64,000 nt of DNA, from contig UGUC01000004.1 of assembly GCA_900455155.1 (NCBI GenBank), forward strand, positions 248,001 through 312,000, read 5' to 3'. Shown here in pieces: positions 48,768-58,274 of the stretch. The position numbers and the translations under genes are program-made. Position 1 is the stretch's first letter. The number at the start of each line of letters is the position of its first letter. Below the pieces are notes generated by a model. That model saw only the letters and a program-made list of their open reading frames with translations. It had not been told where the DNA came from and ran no database searches. The DNA is from Providencia stuartii (GTDB lineage: Bacteria; Pseudomonadota; Gammaproteobacteria; Enterobacterales; Enterobacteriaceae).

Positions 48768-49049
48768 ATGCGAGAGCGAAAATATGATTCGTTATCTAAT
48801 AATATTGGCAGAATGCTGAAGTCTTATCGTAGAAGAACCGGATTAACAGGCAGCGAATTAGCCAAAAAAATTAATGTAAGTCAGCAACAAATATCCCGTT
48901 ATGAAAATGGGATTAATAATATAACATTCGACAAATTAATTATACTTTTTAATGCGCTTGAAATGGATGGGGCAGATGTTGAAATGTTTTTCGAAAAAAT
49001 AAAGCGTTTTTTTGATTCTGATAAATATAAAAACACACGCAGAGAGTAA
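48768..49049 (+). CDS. MrpJ-like XRE-family fimbrial regulator
   Basis: 93-residue single-domain helix-turn-helix protein: SNNIGRMLKSYRRRTGLTGS, ELAKKINVSQQQISRYENGI, and a C-terminal helical tail. It resembles MrpJ and its paralogues in Proteus, which are encoded with fimbrial operons and repress motility genes when fimbriae are made. In mrp it is the last gene; here it is the first, 147 bases before fimA. A GAGAGG ribosome site precedes the ATG. It probably balances this operon against flagella or other fimbriae. Confidence 0.82.
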   Translation: MRERKYDSLSNNIGRMLKSYRRRTGLTGSELAKKINVSQQQISRYENGINNITFDKLIILFNALEMDGADVEMFFEKIKRFFDSDKYKNTRRE

Positions 49050-49195
49050 TAAGGCATGGCAGATATTTAAATTTAATTGAATTACAGTTTTGTAATTTAA
49101 TTAAATTCGAACATTTTAACTGTGTCTTTATTTAAATGGTACTAACCCTCCTCTATTGTCAAAGTTTTTGCAATAAATAAACATAAGGAAATTTT

Positions 49196-49744
49196 ATGAA
49201 AGTTAAATCACTAGCACTTGTTATTGTTTCGGCTCTATCTTTAAGTTCAGTTGCTGCTGTTGCAGAAACGACAACAGTTAATGGCGGTACTGTGCACTTT
49301 AAAGGTGAGTTGGTGAACGCAGCATGTGCTGTTGATGCTAACTCTGTAGAACAAACTGTACGTCTTGGCCAATTCCGTACTGCTAAGTTAGCACAAGCAG
49401 GTGACACCAGCTCTCCAGTTGGTTTCAACATTCAATTGAATGATTGTGATACCACTGTTGCAACGTCTGCAAAAGTCGCGTTTAGAGGCGTAGCCGCAAA
49501 TGCCGCTAACCCAACGGTTCTAGCTGTTGCGGGTTCAGCAGCAGGTTCTGCGACTAACGTTGGCATTCAAATTTTAGACTCCAAAAGCGTACCTCTAGAT
49601 CTTGATGGTGCAACATTTAGTAGTGCTATCACTTTGAATGATGGTAATAACGTTCTGCCATTCCAAGCACGTTACTATGCACTTGGTGCAACAACAGCAG
49701 GTATTGCGAATGCTGACGCAACATTTGCGGTTCAGTACGAGTAA
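49196..49744 (+). CDS. fimA: Type 1 fimbrial major subunit
   Basis: 182-residue pilin. A signal peptide ends AVA at about residue 23; the mature part has the Cys pair in NAACAVD and LNDCDT and ends FAVQYE. It is the shaft pilin of the fim-type operon 49196-55878 (fimA, I, C, D, F, G, H order). ACATAAGGAAATTTT precedes the ATG. Ala/Thr-rich and with different codon use from the surrounding AT-rich sequence, as usual for abundant pilins. The frame is intact. Confidence 0.92.
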   Translation: MKVKSLALVIVSALSLSSVAAVAETTTVNGGTVHFKGELVNAACAVDANSVEQTVRLGQFRTAKLAQAGDTSSPVGFNIQLNDCDTTVATSAKVAFRGVAANAANPTVLAVAGSAAGSATNVGIQILDSKSVPLDLDGATFSSAITLNDGNNVLPFQARYYALGATTAGIANADATFAVQYE

Positions 49745-49826
49745 TTATTGCGCGATGGATGAAGGGTGAAAAACCCAATAGGCCATGGACGGCTTTTTAT
49801 AAACAAAACTAAAAAGGTGAAAGCTC

Positions 49827-50364
49827 ATGAGAGGGCTGATACTTGCTCTACTACTTTTGGTTTCTCCGCTTATGGAAGCTGGAAATAAGTGGCAAGTCCA
49901 ACTTCCAGGCGGAGGAATGCGCTTTCAAGGGGAACTGATTGCTGAAGCTTGTAGTGTTGAAACTTCAGATAGAAGTTTGATCGTGAATATGGGGCAGTTG
50001 CGCACCAATATGCTCAATGCATCAGGCCAAGATACAGACCCCGTGATCTTTGATATTCATCTCCGAGAATGTAGCGCTGTTGCTAGTGAATACGTCTCAA
50101 TCACTTTTGCGGGTATTGCTAACGATAAAAACCCAGCGATCTTTTGCTATTGATAATGGACCTAATACGGCAACAGGTGTGGGACTGGCTATTTTTGACT
50201 CAAAAGATACGTTGATCCCAATAAATAGTTCACCACGAAAAATAGAGCGAGTCAGTAACGGTGATATGACTTTACATTTTGTCGCGAAGTATCGTGCGAC
50301 TAGCGACCAAATTACAGGCGGAAAAGCGGATGCTCAAGCACTGTTTTCGCTCACATATGAATGA
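49827..50364 (+). CDS. fimI: FimI-like minor pilin, one frameshift
   Basis: Pilin-like protein after fimA in the FimI place; FimI is thought to terminate or anchor the rod. A signal peptide ends near PLMEAG. The Cys pair is in AEACSVE and LRECSA. The frame breaks at T4 50142-50145; removing one T joins DKNPAIF to AIDNGPNTATGVGLAIFDSK and gives about 178 residues ending FSLTYE. Overlaps the next possible start codon at 50361. Confidence 0.8.
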
Positions 50365-50432
50365 ATAAAAAGATCAAAAAAATGTCTGCGCGTATTTTTA
50401 ATGTTTTTAGTAAAAGAAGGACAGATGTAACC

Positions 50433-51132
50433 ATGAGAACAGGAACAACTCGTAAACTAATTACTGCGTTATTTATATTACTCTGCTCAAGTATATCAAC
50501 TCAGGTATACGCAGGAGTTGCTTTGGGCGCTACGCGGGTTATTTACCCTGCAGGGGCAAAAACAGGTTCAACTTGCTGTCACCAATAATGATGAAAAGGG
50601 CGTTTTTCTTATCCAATCATGGGTAGAAAATGCTAACGGTCAAAAAGATAACCAATTTGCTATCACACCTCCGCTGTTTTCTATGCAAGGTAAAAAAGAA
50701 AATACCTTACGAATTATTGATGCAACCAATAATCAATTGCCTAAGGATAGAGAAAGCTTGTTTTGGTTAAATGTCAAAGCGATACCTGCTATGGATAAGT
50801 CAAAGCAAAATGAAAATACCCTGCAATTAGCGATTATCAGCCGTATCAAACTTTATTATCGTCCTACTGATTTGGCGATTGCGCCAGATAAAGTGGCTGA
50901 AGAATTACGTTTTAAGCGGCAAGCCGGAACACTGTTTGTCACTAATCCAACACCATATTTTGCCACGGTAGCTGAACTAAAAATCGGCTCGGTGAAGCTA
51001 GATAATGTGCTAGTACCGCCTTTCGGTGACGCGTCAGTAACCGTACCGGCTAATGCAAATGGTGAGATTACCTTCCAAACCATCAATGATTACGGCGCAT
51101 TAACCCCCAAAATGACGGGGCGTACTCTGTAA
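50433..51132 (+). CDS. fimC: FimC-like periplasmic chaperone, one frameshift
   Basis: PapD-family chaperone for the type 1 pilins. The ATG at 50433 gives a good signal peptide (ending TQVYA); ATG 50361, overlapping the fimI stop, would add 24 residues and cannot be excluded. The frame breaks at G4 50553-50556; removing one G joins VIYPAG to QKQVQLAVTNND. The core LPKDRESLFWLNVKAIP, AIISRIKLYYRP and C-terminal INDYGALTP are diagnostic. About 232 residues. The usher follows 90 bases downstream. Confidence 0.88.
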
Positions 51133-51222
51133 AAGCGGGTTTCTTACTTATAAAAAATAGCTAACTATCACTTTGAATTAAATAACTTACTGAGCGATTT
51201 AGCAGATCGGGTCGGAGGGAAC

Positions 51223-53859
51223 ATGTCATATCTGGCATCTGGAAAAGAGCCATTAATTTTGGAGAAGAAAACGTTTTTTGGCAATCTACCCGAGCGCCAT
51301 TTTCCCTTAATTCCATTGGCACTCTTTATTGGTGTCTGCCTATACCCTACTTGGGCTGAGGCAGAATTATACTTTAACCCACGCTTTTTGTCTGATGATC
51401 CTTCTGCTGTTGCTGACCTGTCTGCTTTTGAACAAGGTCAAGAAGTACCTGAAGGCACTTATCGTGTTGATGTGTATCTCAATGATGGATATTTATCGAT
51501 TCGAGATGTTCATTTTACTATCGATAAGAGTAGCAAAGAATTGTCGCCATGTTTAACGCTTGGTGAGTTAGCTAAAATGGGTGTGAAGACATTGGCCATT
51601 CCAAATGTCGAGACAATCTCTGAGGACACTTGTCAGCCTTTAAATACATTGATTGCTGATTCAACATCAAAATTTGATGTTGGCTTACAACGTTTATATA
51701 TCACTGTGCCTCAAGTGTATATGAGGGATAGAGCGCGAGACTTTATTCCTACTGAGTATTGGGACTCTGGTATTACTGCAGGTCTTTTAAATTATAGCCT
51801 CACGGGAAGTCGTGCACGTAACCAAAATGGTACTCATAGCAGCTATACCTACCTGAATTTACAGAGTGGATTAAACCTTGGGCCATGGCGCTTGCGCGAT
51901 AACTCCACATGGAGTCACAGTAGCGGTAAGACTAACAGTGAAACGCGTTGGGAGCATATCAATACTTATTTAGAGCGCGGTATCAATGAATTTCGCTCAC
52001 GCTTAACGGTAGGTGATAGTTACACACTTGGTGATATTTTCGACAGTTTTAACTTCCGTGGTATTCAATTAGCTTCCGACGATAATATGCTACCGGAAAG
52101 CGAAAAGGGTTTTGCGCCTGTGATCCGTGGTATTGCACGAGGCACTGCTGACGTTTCAATTAAACAAAATGGCTATGAAATTTACCGGAATACTTTTCCG
52201 CCAGGGCCTTTTGTTATTAATGATTTATATGCGGCAGGGAACAGTGGTGATCTCCAAGTTACCATTACAGAGGCGGATGGTTCAATACAAAGCTTCACGG
52301 TGCCTTATTCTTCGGTGCCTTTGCTACAGCGTGAAGGGCATACTAAATATGCGGTTACAGTAGGTGACTACCGTTCAGGAAATGGGCAACAAGAAAAGCC
52401 GACCTTTGTACAAGGTACCATAATGCGTGGTTTGTCATATGGTTGGACGCTATATGGTGGAACGCAACTTGCAAATCGCTACCAATCTTTCAACGCTGGT
52501 ATTGGTAAAAATATTGGTGTGTTTGGGGCATTATCCGTCGATATTACACAAGCTAATGCCAAGCTACCTGATGATAGTAATCATCAAGGACAATCTATTC
52601 GCTTCTTATATAACAAGTCACTGAATGAAACGGGAACAATTATTCAGTTAGCTGGTTATCGTTATTCAACTAAGGGTTATTACTCATTCGCGGATACCAC
52701 CTATAAACGAATGGATGGCTATAACCTTGCAACACAAGATGGTGTTATACAGGTTACGCCGAAATTCACCGACTACTACAACTTAGCCTATAACAAACGC
52801 GAAAAAATCCAATTAAGTTTGACTCAACAATTGGGTGAACAATCGACGTTATATGTGACGGGTAGTCACGAAACATATTGGAATACTAATAAATCAGATA
52901 AGCAATTACAGGTTGGTATCAATACGTTAATCGAAGGGATCAATTGGGGCTTAAGTTACAGCCTATCGAAAAACTCGTGGCAGGATGCCAACGACCAAAT
53001 GTTGGCCTTGAATGTAAATATTCCATTCAGTCATTGGCTGCGTTCGGATAGCCAATCTATCTGGCGTAATGCAAGTGCCAGCTATAACGCTTCACATGAT
53101 CTGAAAGGCCGAGTCACCAATACGGCTGGTATCTATGGAACATTATTGGATGACAATAATTTAAGTTATAGCGTGCAAACAGGTTATGCCGGGGGTGGGG
53201 AAGGAAACTCTTCTGCAACAGGCTATACCTCACTCAACTATCGCGGTACTTATGGTAATGCCAACGTGGGCTATAGCTATACCAATGACTTAAGCCAGAT
53301 GTATTACGGTTTAAGTGGAGGGATTTTAGCGCATGCTAATGGGGTCACGTTAAGCCAACCAATGAATGATACGGTGGTTTTAATTAAAGCGCCGGGTGCT
53401 GGGAATGTCAAAGTTGAAAACCAAACCGGTGTTACAACGGATTGGCGTGGTTATGCCGTTTTGCCCTATGCCTCTGATTACCGTGAAAACCGAGTCGCTC
53501 TTAATACCAATACATTAGCTAATAATGTTGATCTTGAAGATCCCGTCGTGAGTGTTGTACCGACTCGAGGTGCAGTAGTGCGTGCGGATTTCCATCCTAA
53601 AGTAGGTGTGAAAGTACTAATGACACTCATGAGACAGGGCAAACCTGTGCCATTTGGTGCAGTGGTAACCTCAAAAGGCAGTAATGGTGGCAGTATTGTT
53701 GCCGATGATGGACTGGTTTATCTAACAGGGTTGCCACTGGCAGGGCAATTGGTTGCTCGCTGGGGAGATAGCCCAGATGCACAATGCCAAGTCAACTACA
53801 CACTGCCTGAGCAAAGCCGGCAGGAAATACTCAGTAAGCATCGTGTAGAGTGCCTCTAA
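51223..53859 (+). CDS. fimD: Type 1 fimbrial usher
   Basis: Outer-membrane usher of 878 residues, intact. The signal peptide is long and ends near AEA; the mature N-terminus LYFNPRFLSDDPSAVADLSA is the chaperone-binding domain with its Cys pair (SPCLTL, EDTCQP). The barrel and plug follow (for example YTLGDIFDSFNFRGIQLASD), and the C-terminal domains end with QCQVNYTLPEQ and a final ECL. It forms the pore that polymerises Fim pilins. GGAGGGAAC precedes the ATG at 51223. Confidence 0.96.
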   Translation: MSYLASGKEPLILEKKTFFGNLPERHFPLIPLALFIGVCLYPTWAEAELYFNPRFLSDDPSAVADLSAFEQGQEVPEGTYRVDVYLNDGYLSIRDVHFTIDKSSKELSPCLTLGELAKMGVKTLAIPNVETISEDTCQPLNTLIADSTSKFDVGLQRLYITVPQVYMRDRARDFIPTEYWDSGITAGLLNYSLTGSRARNQNGTHSSYTYLNLQSGLNLGPWRLRDNSTWSHSSGKTNSETRWEHINTYLERGINEFRSRLTVGDSYTLGDIFDSFNFRGIQLASDDNMLPESEKGFAPVIRGIARGTADVSIKQNGYEIYRNTFPPGPFVINDLYAAGNSGDLQVTITEADGSIQSFTVPYSSVPLLQREGHTKYAVTVGDYRSGNGQQEKPTFVQGTIMRGLSYGWTLYGGTQLANRYQSFNAGIGKNIGVFGALSVDITQANAKLPDDSNHQGQSIRFLYNKSLNETGTIIQLAGYRYSTKGYYSFADTTYKRMDGYNLATQDGVIQVTPKFTDYYNLAYNKREKIQLSLTQQLGEQSTLYVTGSHETYWNTNKSDKQLQVGINTLIEGINWGLSYSLSKNSWQDANDQMLALNVNIPFSHWLRSDSQSIWRNASASYNASHDLKGRVTNTAGIYGTLLDDNNLSYSVQTGYAGGGEGNSSATGYTSLNYRGTYGNANVGYSYTNDLSQMYYGLSGGILAHANGVTLSQPMNDTVVLIKAPGAGNVKVENQTGVTTDWRGYAVLPYASDYRENRVALNTNTLANNVDLEDPVVSVVPTRGAVVRADFHPKVGVKVLMTLMRQGKPVPFGAVVTSKGSNGGSIVADDGLVYLTGLPLAGQLVARWGDSPDAQCQVNYTLPEQSRQEILSKHRVECL

Positions 53860-53869
53860 GGAGCAAAAA

Positions 53870-54406
53870 GTGTTTGATAAATTGAAGATTTTTTCTGCAA
53901 CCTTGCTGACGTCGATCATGTTTTCTGCAAGTGCTTATGCAGCGGATAGCACGATCACTATTAAAGGCAATGTCAAAGACAACACTTGTGCAGTCGCACC
54001 GGGTTCTCAGAATCAAGTCGTTGATCTGCTAAATAATGCCGTTAGACAACTATATGCCATCGGTGAAGTGACACCACTTGTGCCATTCCAAATTGAGCTT
54101 ACCCCTTGTGGGGCGTCAGTATTAGCCGTCAAGGTAGGATTTGTGGGCATCGCAGATGCAAACAATACGTCGTTATTGGCGTTAGAACCAGGAACTTCTA
54201 ATGCTTCAGGAGCAGGGATACAAATTTTAGATGGCAGTAGAACGCCATTGGTACTCAATGCCAATAGTAATCAAATTGCATGGACACCATTGGTTGCTGG
54301 GCGAAGTAATACCTTGCAATTTTATGCGCGATTGATGGCTTCTAATTTACCTATTGTTGCAGGTCATGTACGAGCGACAGCAACTTTCACGCTTGAATTT
54401 CAGTAA
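53870..54406 (+). CDS. fimF: Type 1 fimbrial minor subunit FimF-like
   Basis: 178-residue pilin-like adaptor. It starts with GTG at 53870 eleven bases after the usher stop, behind AAGGAGC. The signal peptide ends AYA; Cys pair in DNTCAVA and LTPCGA; C-terminal TFTLEFQ. It occupies the fimF position and should join FimG to the rod. Intact. Confidence 0.85.
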   Translation: MFDKLKIFSATLLTSIMFSASAYAADSTITIKGNVKDNTCAVAPGSQNQVVDLLNNAVRQLYAIGEVTPLVPFQIELTPCGASVLAVKVGFVGIADANNTSLLALEPGTSNASGAGIQILDGSRTPLVLNANSNQIAWTPLVAGRSNTLQFYARLMASNLPIVAGHVRATATFTLEFQ

Positions 54407-54418
54407 ACAGGGGATGCC

Positions 54419-54931
54419 ATGATTGATAATTATTGGAAGAGGATCATTGCACTACTATTGGGGGTGTTATCAAGCCAGATAACCTCAAGCTATGCGGCGG
54501 ATGCCACAGTCACCGTGAATGGTAGTGTGGTGGCAAAGCCTTGTACTGTAGCAACCACTACCGCCAATGTTGAATTGGGTGATCTATATACCCTCAATTT
54601 AATTTCTGCTGGCTCAGCCTCTGAATGGCATTCAATTTCATTGAATTTAGAGAATTGCCCGGTTGGTACATCAGCAGTGACGGCAACCTTTCAAGGGATC
54701 GCCGATACCACTGGCTATTATAAAAACCAAGGTACGGCAGGCAACATTCAGTTGCAATTGCAAAATAGTGCAGGAACAAATTTGAATAACGGTGCGCAGC
54801 AAAAATTACAGGTCAATGATTCTACCATGTCGACGAGTTTTCCATTAAGAGTCAGAGCATTAACAGTCAAAGGTGGTGCGACACAGGGAACTATCCAGGC
54901 AGTGATTGATGTCACTTACACTTATCAGTGA
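54419..54931 (+). CDS. fimG: Type 1 fimbrial minor subunit FimG-like
   Basis: 170-residue adaptor. A signal peptide ends SYAA; then DATVTVNGSVVAKPCTVAT with the first Cys and LENCPVG with the second; C-terminal IDVTYTYQ. In type 1 pili FimG donates its N-terminal strand to FimH. Spacing to fimF and fimH is about ten bases on each side, so all three are tightly co-translated. Intact. Confidence 0.88.
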   Translation: MIDNYWKRIIALLLGVLSSQITSSYAADATVTVNGSVVAKPCTVATTTANVELGDLYTLNLISAGSASEWHSISLNLENCPVGTSAVTATFQGIADTTGYYKNQGTAGNIQLQLQNSAGTNLNNGAQQKLQVNDSTMSTSFPLRVRALTVKGGATQGTIQAVIDVTYTYQ

Positions 54932-54939
54932 GTTAAACC

Positions 54940-55878
54940 ATGAATGTAAAAAAAATGATTAAATTATTTTTCGCTAATCTGATTATTTATTTAGCCAGTA
55001 TCTCTTCTGTGTATGCATTTACTTGTTATGACTCAACGGGGAATGTATTGGATAGTCTTTCGGGGACAGCGACTGCGAACGTTTATGTTAACCTTCAACC
55101 GAGTGTGCAAGCAGGACAAAACTTAGTGGTGGATTTGTCACGATCTATTTTTTGTCGCAACGATAGTCCTTTAACTCGTAGGGACTTGGTGAGTATGAGA
55201 CGAGGCTCCGCCTATGGTGGGGTATTGTCGAACTTTAATGGTTCATTACGCTATTATACGTCAAGCTATCCGTTTCCGTTGGTGTCACCGACTCATCAAC
55301 AGAATTTCCCTTCAGGGAATTATACACCTTGGAACACTCAGCTATATTTGACCCCTATTTCAGCGGCGGGGGGAGTGGTTATCAATAAAGGCACTCGTTT
55401 TGCGACATTGGTGATGTACCAAGTTGGCTCTGCTCTTGTTGGTGGCGGTAATGTGGAGACGGCGACCTTTACGTGGAATTTATATGCCAACAATAATGTA
55501 GTAGTACCTATTGGTGGTTGTGATGTTTCTTCGCGTAATGTGATCGTTAATCTGCCTGAATATCCTGCAACTGCACCAGTACCACTTTCTATTTATTGTG
55601 CACGAAATCAAAATATTTCTTATTACCTGACAGGTTCGACGGATACTAGCTCTTCCATATTTGCGAACACTTTTTCGGGAACTAATGCGGCAAAAGGCGT
55701 CGGGATCCAATTAGTGCGTAATGGAAACGCCATCCCAACTAACCAAAACGTGCAGTTGGGGGCTGTGGGAACATCTGCGGTGAGTTTAGGTTTGAGTGCA
55801 CGATATGCACGTACTACAGGGCAGGTGACGGCAGGGAAAGTACAATCAGTGATTGGTGTTACTTTTATCTATGATTAA
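54940..55878 (+). CDS. fimH: FimH-type tip adhesin with a changed binding loop
   Basis: 312 residues: signal peptide to about residue 26, a mature N-terminus beginning with Phe (FTCYDS), a lectin domain, then a pilin domain from GGCDVSSRNV to VTFIYD. Similarity to E. coli FimH is strong: ANVYVNL, GQNLVVDLS, RGSAYGGVLSNF, SYPFP, LYLTP. Mannose-pocket residues Phe1, the Asn-Asp pair in FCRNDSP, Asp54 (in RRD) and Gln133 (in MYQV) are kept. Tyr48 is Ser, Ile52 is Arg, and the loop holding Asn135, Tyr137 and Asp140 is replaced by a longer Gly-rich one (VGSALVGGGNVET). It may still bind mannose weakly or see another sugar. Confidence 0.95.
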   Translation: MNVKKMIKLFFANLIIYLASISSVYAFTCYDSTGNVLDSLSGTATANVYVNLQPSVQAGQNLVVDLSRSIFCRNDSPLTRRDLVSMRRGSAYGGVLSNFNGSLRYYTSSYPFPLVSPTHQQNFPSGNYTPWNTQLYLTPISAAGGVVINKGTRFATLVMYQVGSALVGGGNVETATFTWNLYANNNVVVPIGGCDVSSRNVIVNLPEYPATAPVPLSIYCARNQNISYYLTGSTDTSSSIFANTFSGTNAAKGVGIQLVRNGNAIPTNQNVQLGAVGTSAVSLGLSARYARTTGQVTAGKVQSVIGVTFIYD

Positions 55879-55886
55879 AGAGAGAG

Positions 55887-56075
55887 TCAAATGTCGCTAA
55901 ATTCAATCGCTGCATTTGACGAATTCAGCCTGTTATGTGATTTATGTGAGACAACGCGTACAGGCTGCAACGTATCTTTTAATAAGCTTTGAGTAACGAA
56001 TGTATTTAATAAACGCCCAAGTGAAGATAGATAGTGATGTGAAATAATCAGTAATTCGCGGTTGAGTCGTGCCAT
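55887..56075 (-). CDS. Short hypothetical frame downstream of fimH
   Basis: 62 codons on the minus strand, containing RELLIISHHYLSSLGRLLNT. It is directly downstream of the 56079 frame and separated from it by a stop and a frame change, so it may be the end of one longer broken gene. No family recognised; support is weak. Confidence 0.25.
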   Translation of the reverse strand: MARLNRELLIISHHYLSSLGRLLNTFVTQSLLKDTLQPVRVVSHKSHNRLNSSNAAIEFSDI

Positions 56076-56078
56076 TTG

Positions 56079-56297
56079 TTAAGGAAACATTTCTATAGGC
56101 ATGCCAACAGCCATCAAGCCTTGAGCGGAATATCTCATATCATGTAATGACTGAACAACTCGACTTATTTGTTTTTCAGCGAGTTGTTCTTTGTGCTGAG
56201 CGGCAGGGTATTTATTAAATTCATTGCTATCTGAACGTAGGTCGGTTCGGCTCAGGGCAAAGGTATTATCAGCAATTAATAATACGTTATTAATCAT
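56079..56297 (-). CDS. Hypothetical small protein, second of a pair
   Basis: 72 residues, starting with an ATG that overlaps the stop of the preceding frame by four bases (ATGA), a common sign of real operon structure. Content is polar and helical (EQLAEKQISRVVQSLHDMRY). Not recognised. Convergent with fimH. Could be a regulator or a toxin-antitoxin half, but nothing in the sequence proves it. Confidence 0.4.
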   Translation of the reverse strand: MINNVLLIADNTFALSRTDLRSDSNEFNKYPAAQHKEQLAEKQISRVVQSLHDMRYSAQGLMAVGMPIEMFP

Positions 56298-56527
56298 TTC
56301 ATTATCTCATGTATAAATGAAACCGAACCTTTAAAGTTTGATTTGCCTTTCTTCCAATAACCTTTAGTAAACAACAACTTTTTGGGAATATCAGTCTCAT
56401 TGATAAAGAGATCTTTTAGGTATGCAGCGACTTGTCGTTCATAAGTCAACCACACTTGCCCTTGTTTATCAGAGAGTCTGTAATGGCTGATGGCTTGCAC
56501 AAGTGAGCTATTCATTCCACATGTCAA
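56294..56527 (-). CDS. Hypothetical small protein, first of a pair
   Basis: 77 residues; an inner Met at 56515 (MNSSLVQAISHYRLSD) may be the real start. A basic C-terminal half (KGYWKKGKSNFKGS) suggests nucleic-acid contact. Overlaps the next gene by four bases. A symmetrical operator-like site (TAATGTGA-TACG-TCACATTA) lies upstream at 56601. No family recognised. Confidence 0.4.
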   Translation of the reverse strand: MTCGMNSSLVQAISHYRLSDKQGQVWLTYERQVAAYLKDLFINETDIPKKLLFTKGYWKKGKSNFKGSVSFIHEIMK

Positions 56528-56600
56528 AATGTCGGATGCGGATTTGCCAATTGCTTTTTAATAATGAGTAATCAATAAATTTATCCACATCATCACAGCA

Positions 56601-56620
56601 TAATGTGATACGTCACATTA
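56601..56620 (-). promoter_or_regulatory. Palindromic operator-like site
   Basis: TAATGTGATACGTCACATTA has perfect eight-base arms around a four-base centre. It looks like a CRP-type half-site pair but with a four-base instead of six-base spacer, so a different factor may bind. It lies about 75 bases upstream of the paired small genes at 56527. The rest of 56528-56840 is gene-free. Confidence 0.4.
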
Positions 56621-56840
56621 TTGGGATAATTTGTTGTATATCACGCACTCTTGCCTCTCGTTTGCTGTGAGCATCGCATTCCAACATAACATCAACTATT
56701 TTATTCAATGTGTTATGTATAATTTCCGCCTATTTACAGCAGCGAAAAAAGATACTGATTGATGATAAATGAAGCAGATGATAGGACAATATTGGGATCA
56801 ATCGCTTGGCAATCAGTTAAAACTATCAGTATTAGTGGAA

Positions 56841-58015
56841 TGTCCACTTCCCCTAAAATGAGACAGCTACAATTAGATTTTCTGCCTTAAAAATTGCAGA
56901 GGTCATGATGAAAAAAGTTCGTTTTACTGAGACTCAAATCGTTAATATCTTAAAACTCGCTGATTCAGGGATGAAAGTGGAAGATATTTGTCGCCAAAAT
57001 GGCGATCAGTAATATTACTTATTATAATGGTGGTATGGAAGCTAATGATGTTAAAAGATTAAAAGAGCTTGAAGAGGAAAATGCCAAGCTTAAAAAATAT
57101 TTGCAGAAGTCAGCCTTGAAAATCAGGCGATGAAGGAACTTTTTGCAAAAAAGGGTTGGTAGTGGCGGAAAAGAAGTCTTGTACTCAGACTTTAAAAGAG
57201 GCAGGTTTATCAGCCATTAAAGCTTGTAAATTAACATCATTACCTCGGGCAACATTTTATCGCCGACAGCTAAATTGGCGTGAAAGAGATCGTGCAGTGA
57301 TTGATGCTATTCAATCAGTTTTAGCTAAATCGCCACAATCAGGATTTTGGAAATGCTATTTTCGGCTAAGATTTCAAGGCTATCCCTTTAATCATAAACG
57401 AGTTTATCGCGTTTATTGCCGTTTAGGGTGAAACCTGAAACATCGAGTTAAAAAAATACTGCCGAAACGAGAAAAAAGCCCCTTAGTGATTGAAGAAGTC
57501 CCGAATGTTCAATGGGCATTGGATTTTGTACATGACAGTTTATATTGTGGTAAGCGTTTCAGAATATTGAATATTATTGATGAAGGAACACGTGAATGTT
57601 TGGCGATTGAAGTGGATACATCGTTGCAAGCTGAACGGGTTATTAGAGTGCTTGAACGCTTAAAAGTCGACAGAGGAGTGCCGAAACAAATACGCGTGGA
57701 TAATGGATCTGAGCTTATTTCAACCAACCTATTGAATTATTGTACAAATAATCAGATTGAGCTATGTCATATTCAACCCAGTAAGCCACAACAAAATGGC
57801 TTTATCGAACGTTTTAATGGCTCGTTCCGCCGTGAATTTCTAAATGCGAATTTTATTTGAGTCATTAAACCAAGTACGTGAAATAGTGTGGTATTGACAG
57901 CAAGAGTGTAACTAAAACCGAACGCACGAAAGTTTAAATCATCTCCCTTCGGAGACCTATCGTATATAGTTAGAAAACTCTAAGTTAAAGTGTCTCAATT
58001 AATGGGGAGTGGACA
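56841..58015 (+). mobile_element. IS3-family element with decayed transposase
   Basis: Terminal repeats TGTCCACTTCCCCTAAAATG (left) and the complement-like AATTAATGGGGAGTGGACA (right) bound 1175 bases. OrfA starts at 56907 (KKVRFTETQIVNILKLADSG) but is broken near DICRQNG and lacks a segment. OrfB (from 57162) has an in-frame TGA at 57429 where NLKHRV should continue, then VQWALDFVHDSLYCGKRF with the first Asp, QIRVDNGSELISTN with the second, and QQNGFIERFNGSFRREFLNA with the Glu, then a shift and more stops. A dead copy. Ends of the same element occur alone at 8096, 44586, 47357 and 62381. Confidence 0.88.
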
Positions 58016-58274
58016 CATGACTAATTGTTTTTTATGCTAAAATTAAAGATGAAAACTCACAACATCGTATGGTGAATCCAACCATTTTAATTGGGGGCCA
58101 GTACAGTATGTTATAAATTGGAGAGTAATTGGTTCAATACTTAGCACCAAAAAAGAACAATCTTTACTACATCCTGCAAAATAAAACGTCTGCTCCTCGC
58201 TCAGACCAGACTGTCAGGTTTAATAGTATTCTACAATAAACCCTGACAGTTCAAGTCTGAGCTAATATATAATG
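58016..58274. repeat. Spacer with a large nested inverted repeat
   Basis: No gene. GCTCAGAC (58199) pairs with GTCTGAGC (58262), and inside it CTGTCAGG-TTTA pairs with TAAACCCTGACAG, making a long interrupted stem of 64 bases just past the helicase gene stop. There is no T-run. It may be a terminator, or an element end. Confidence 0.55.
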
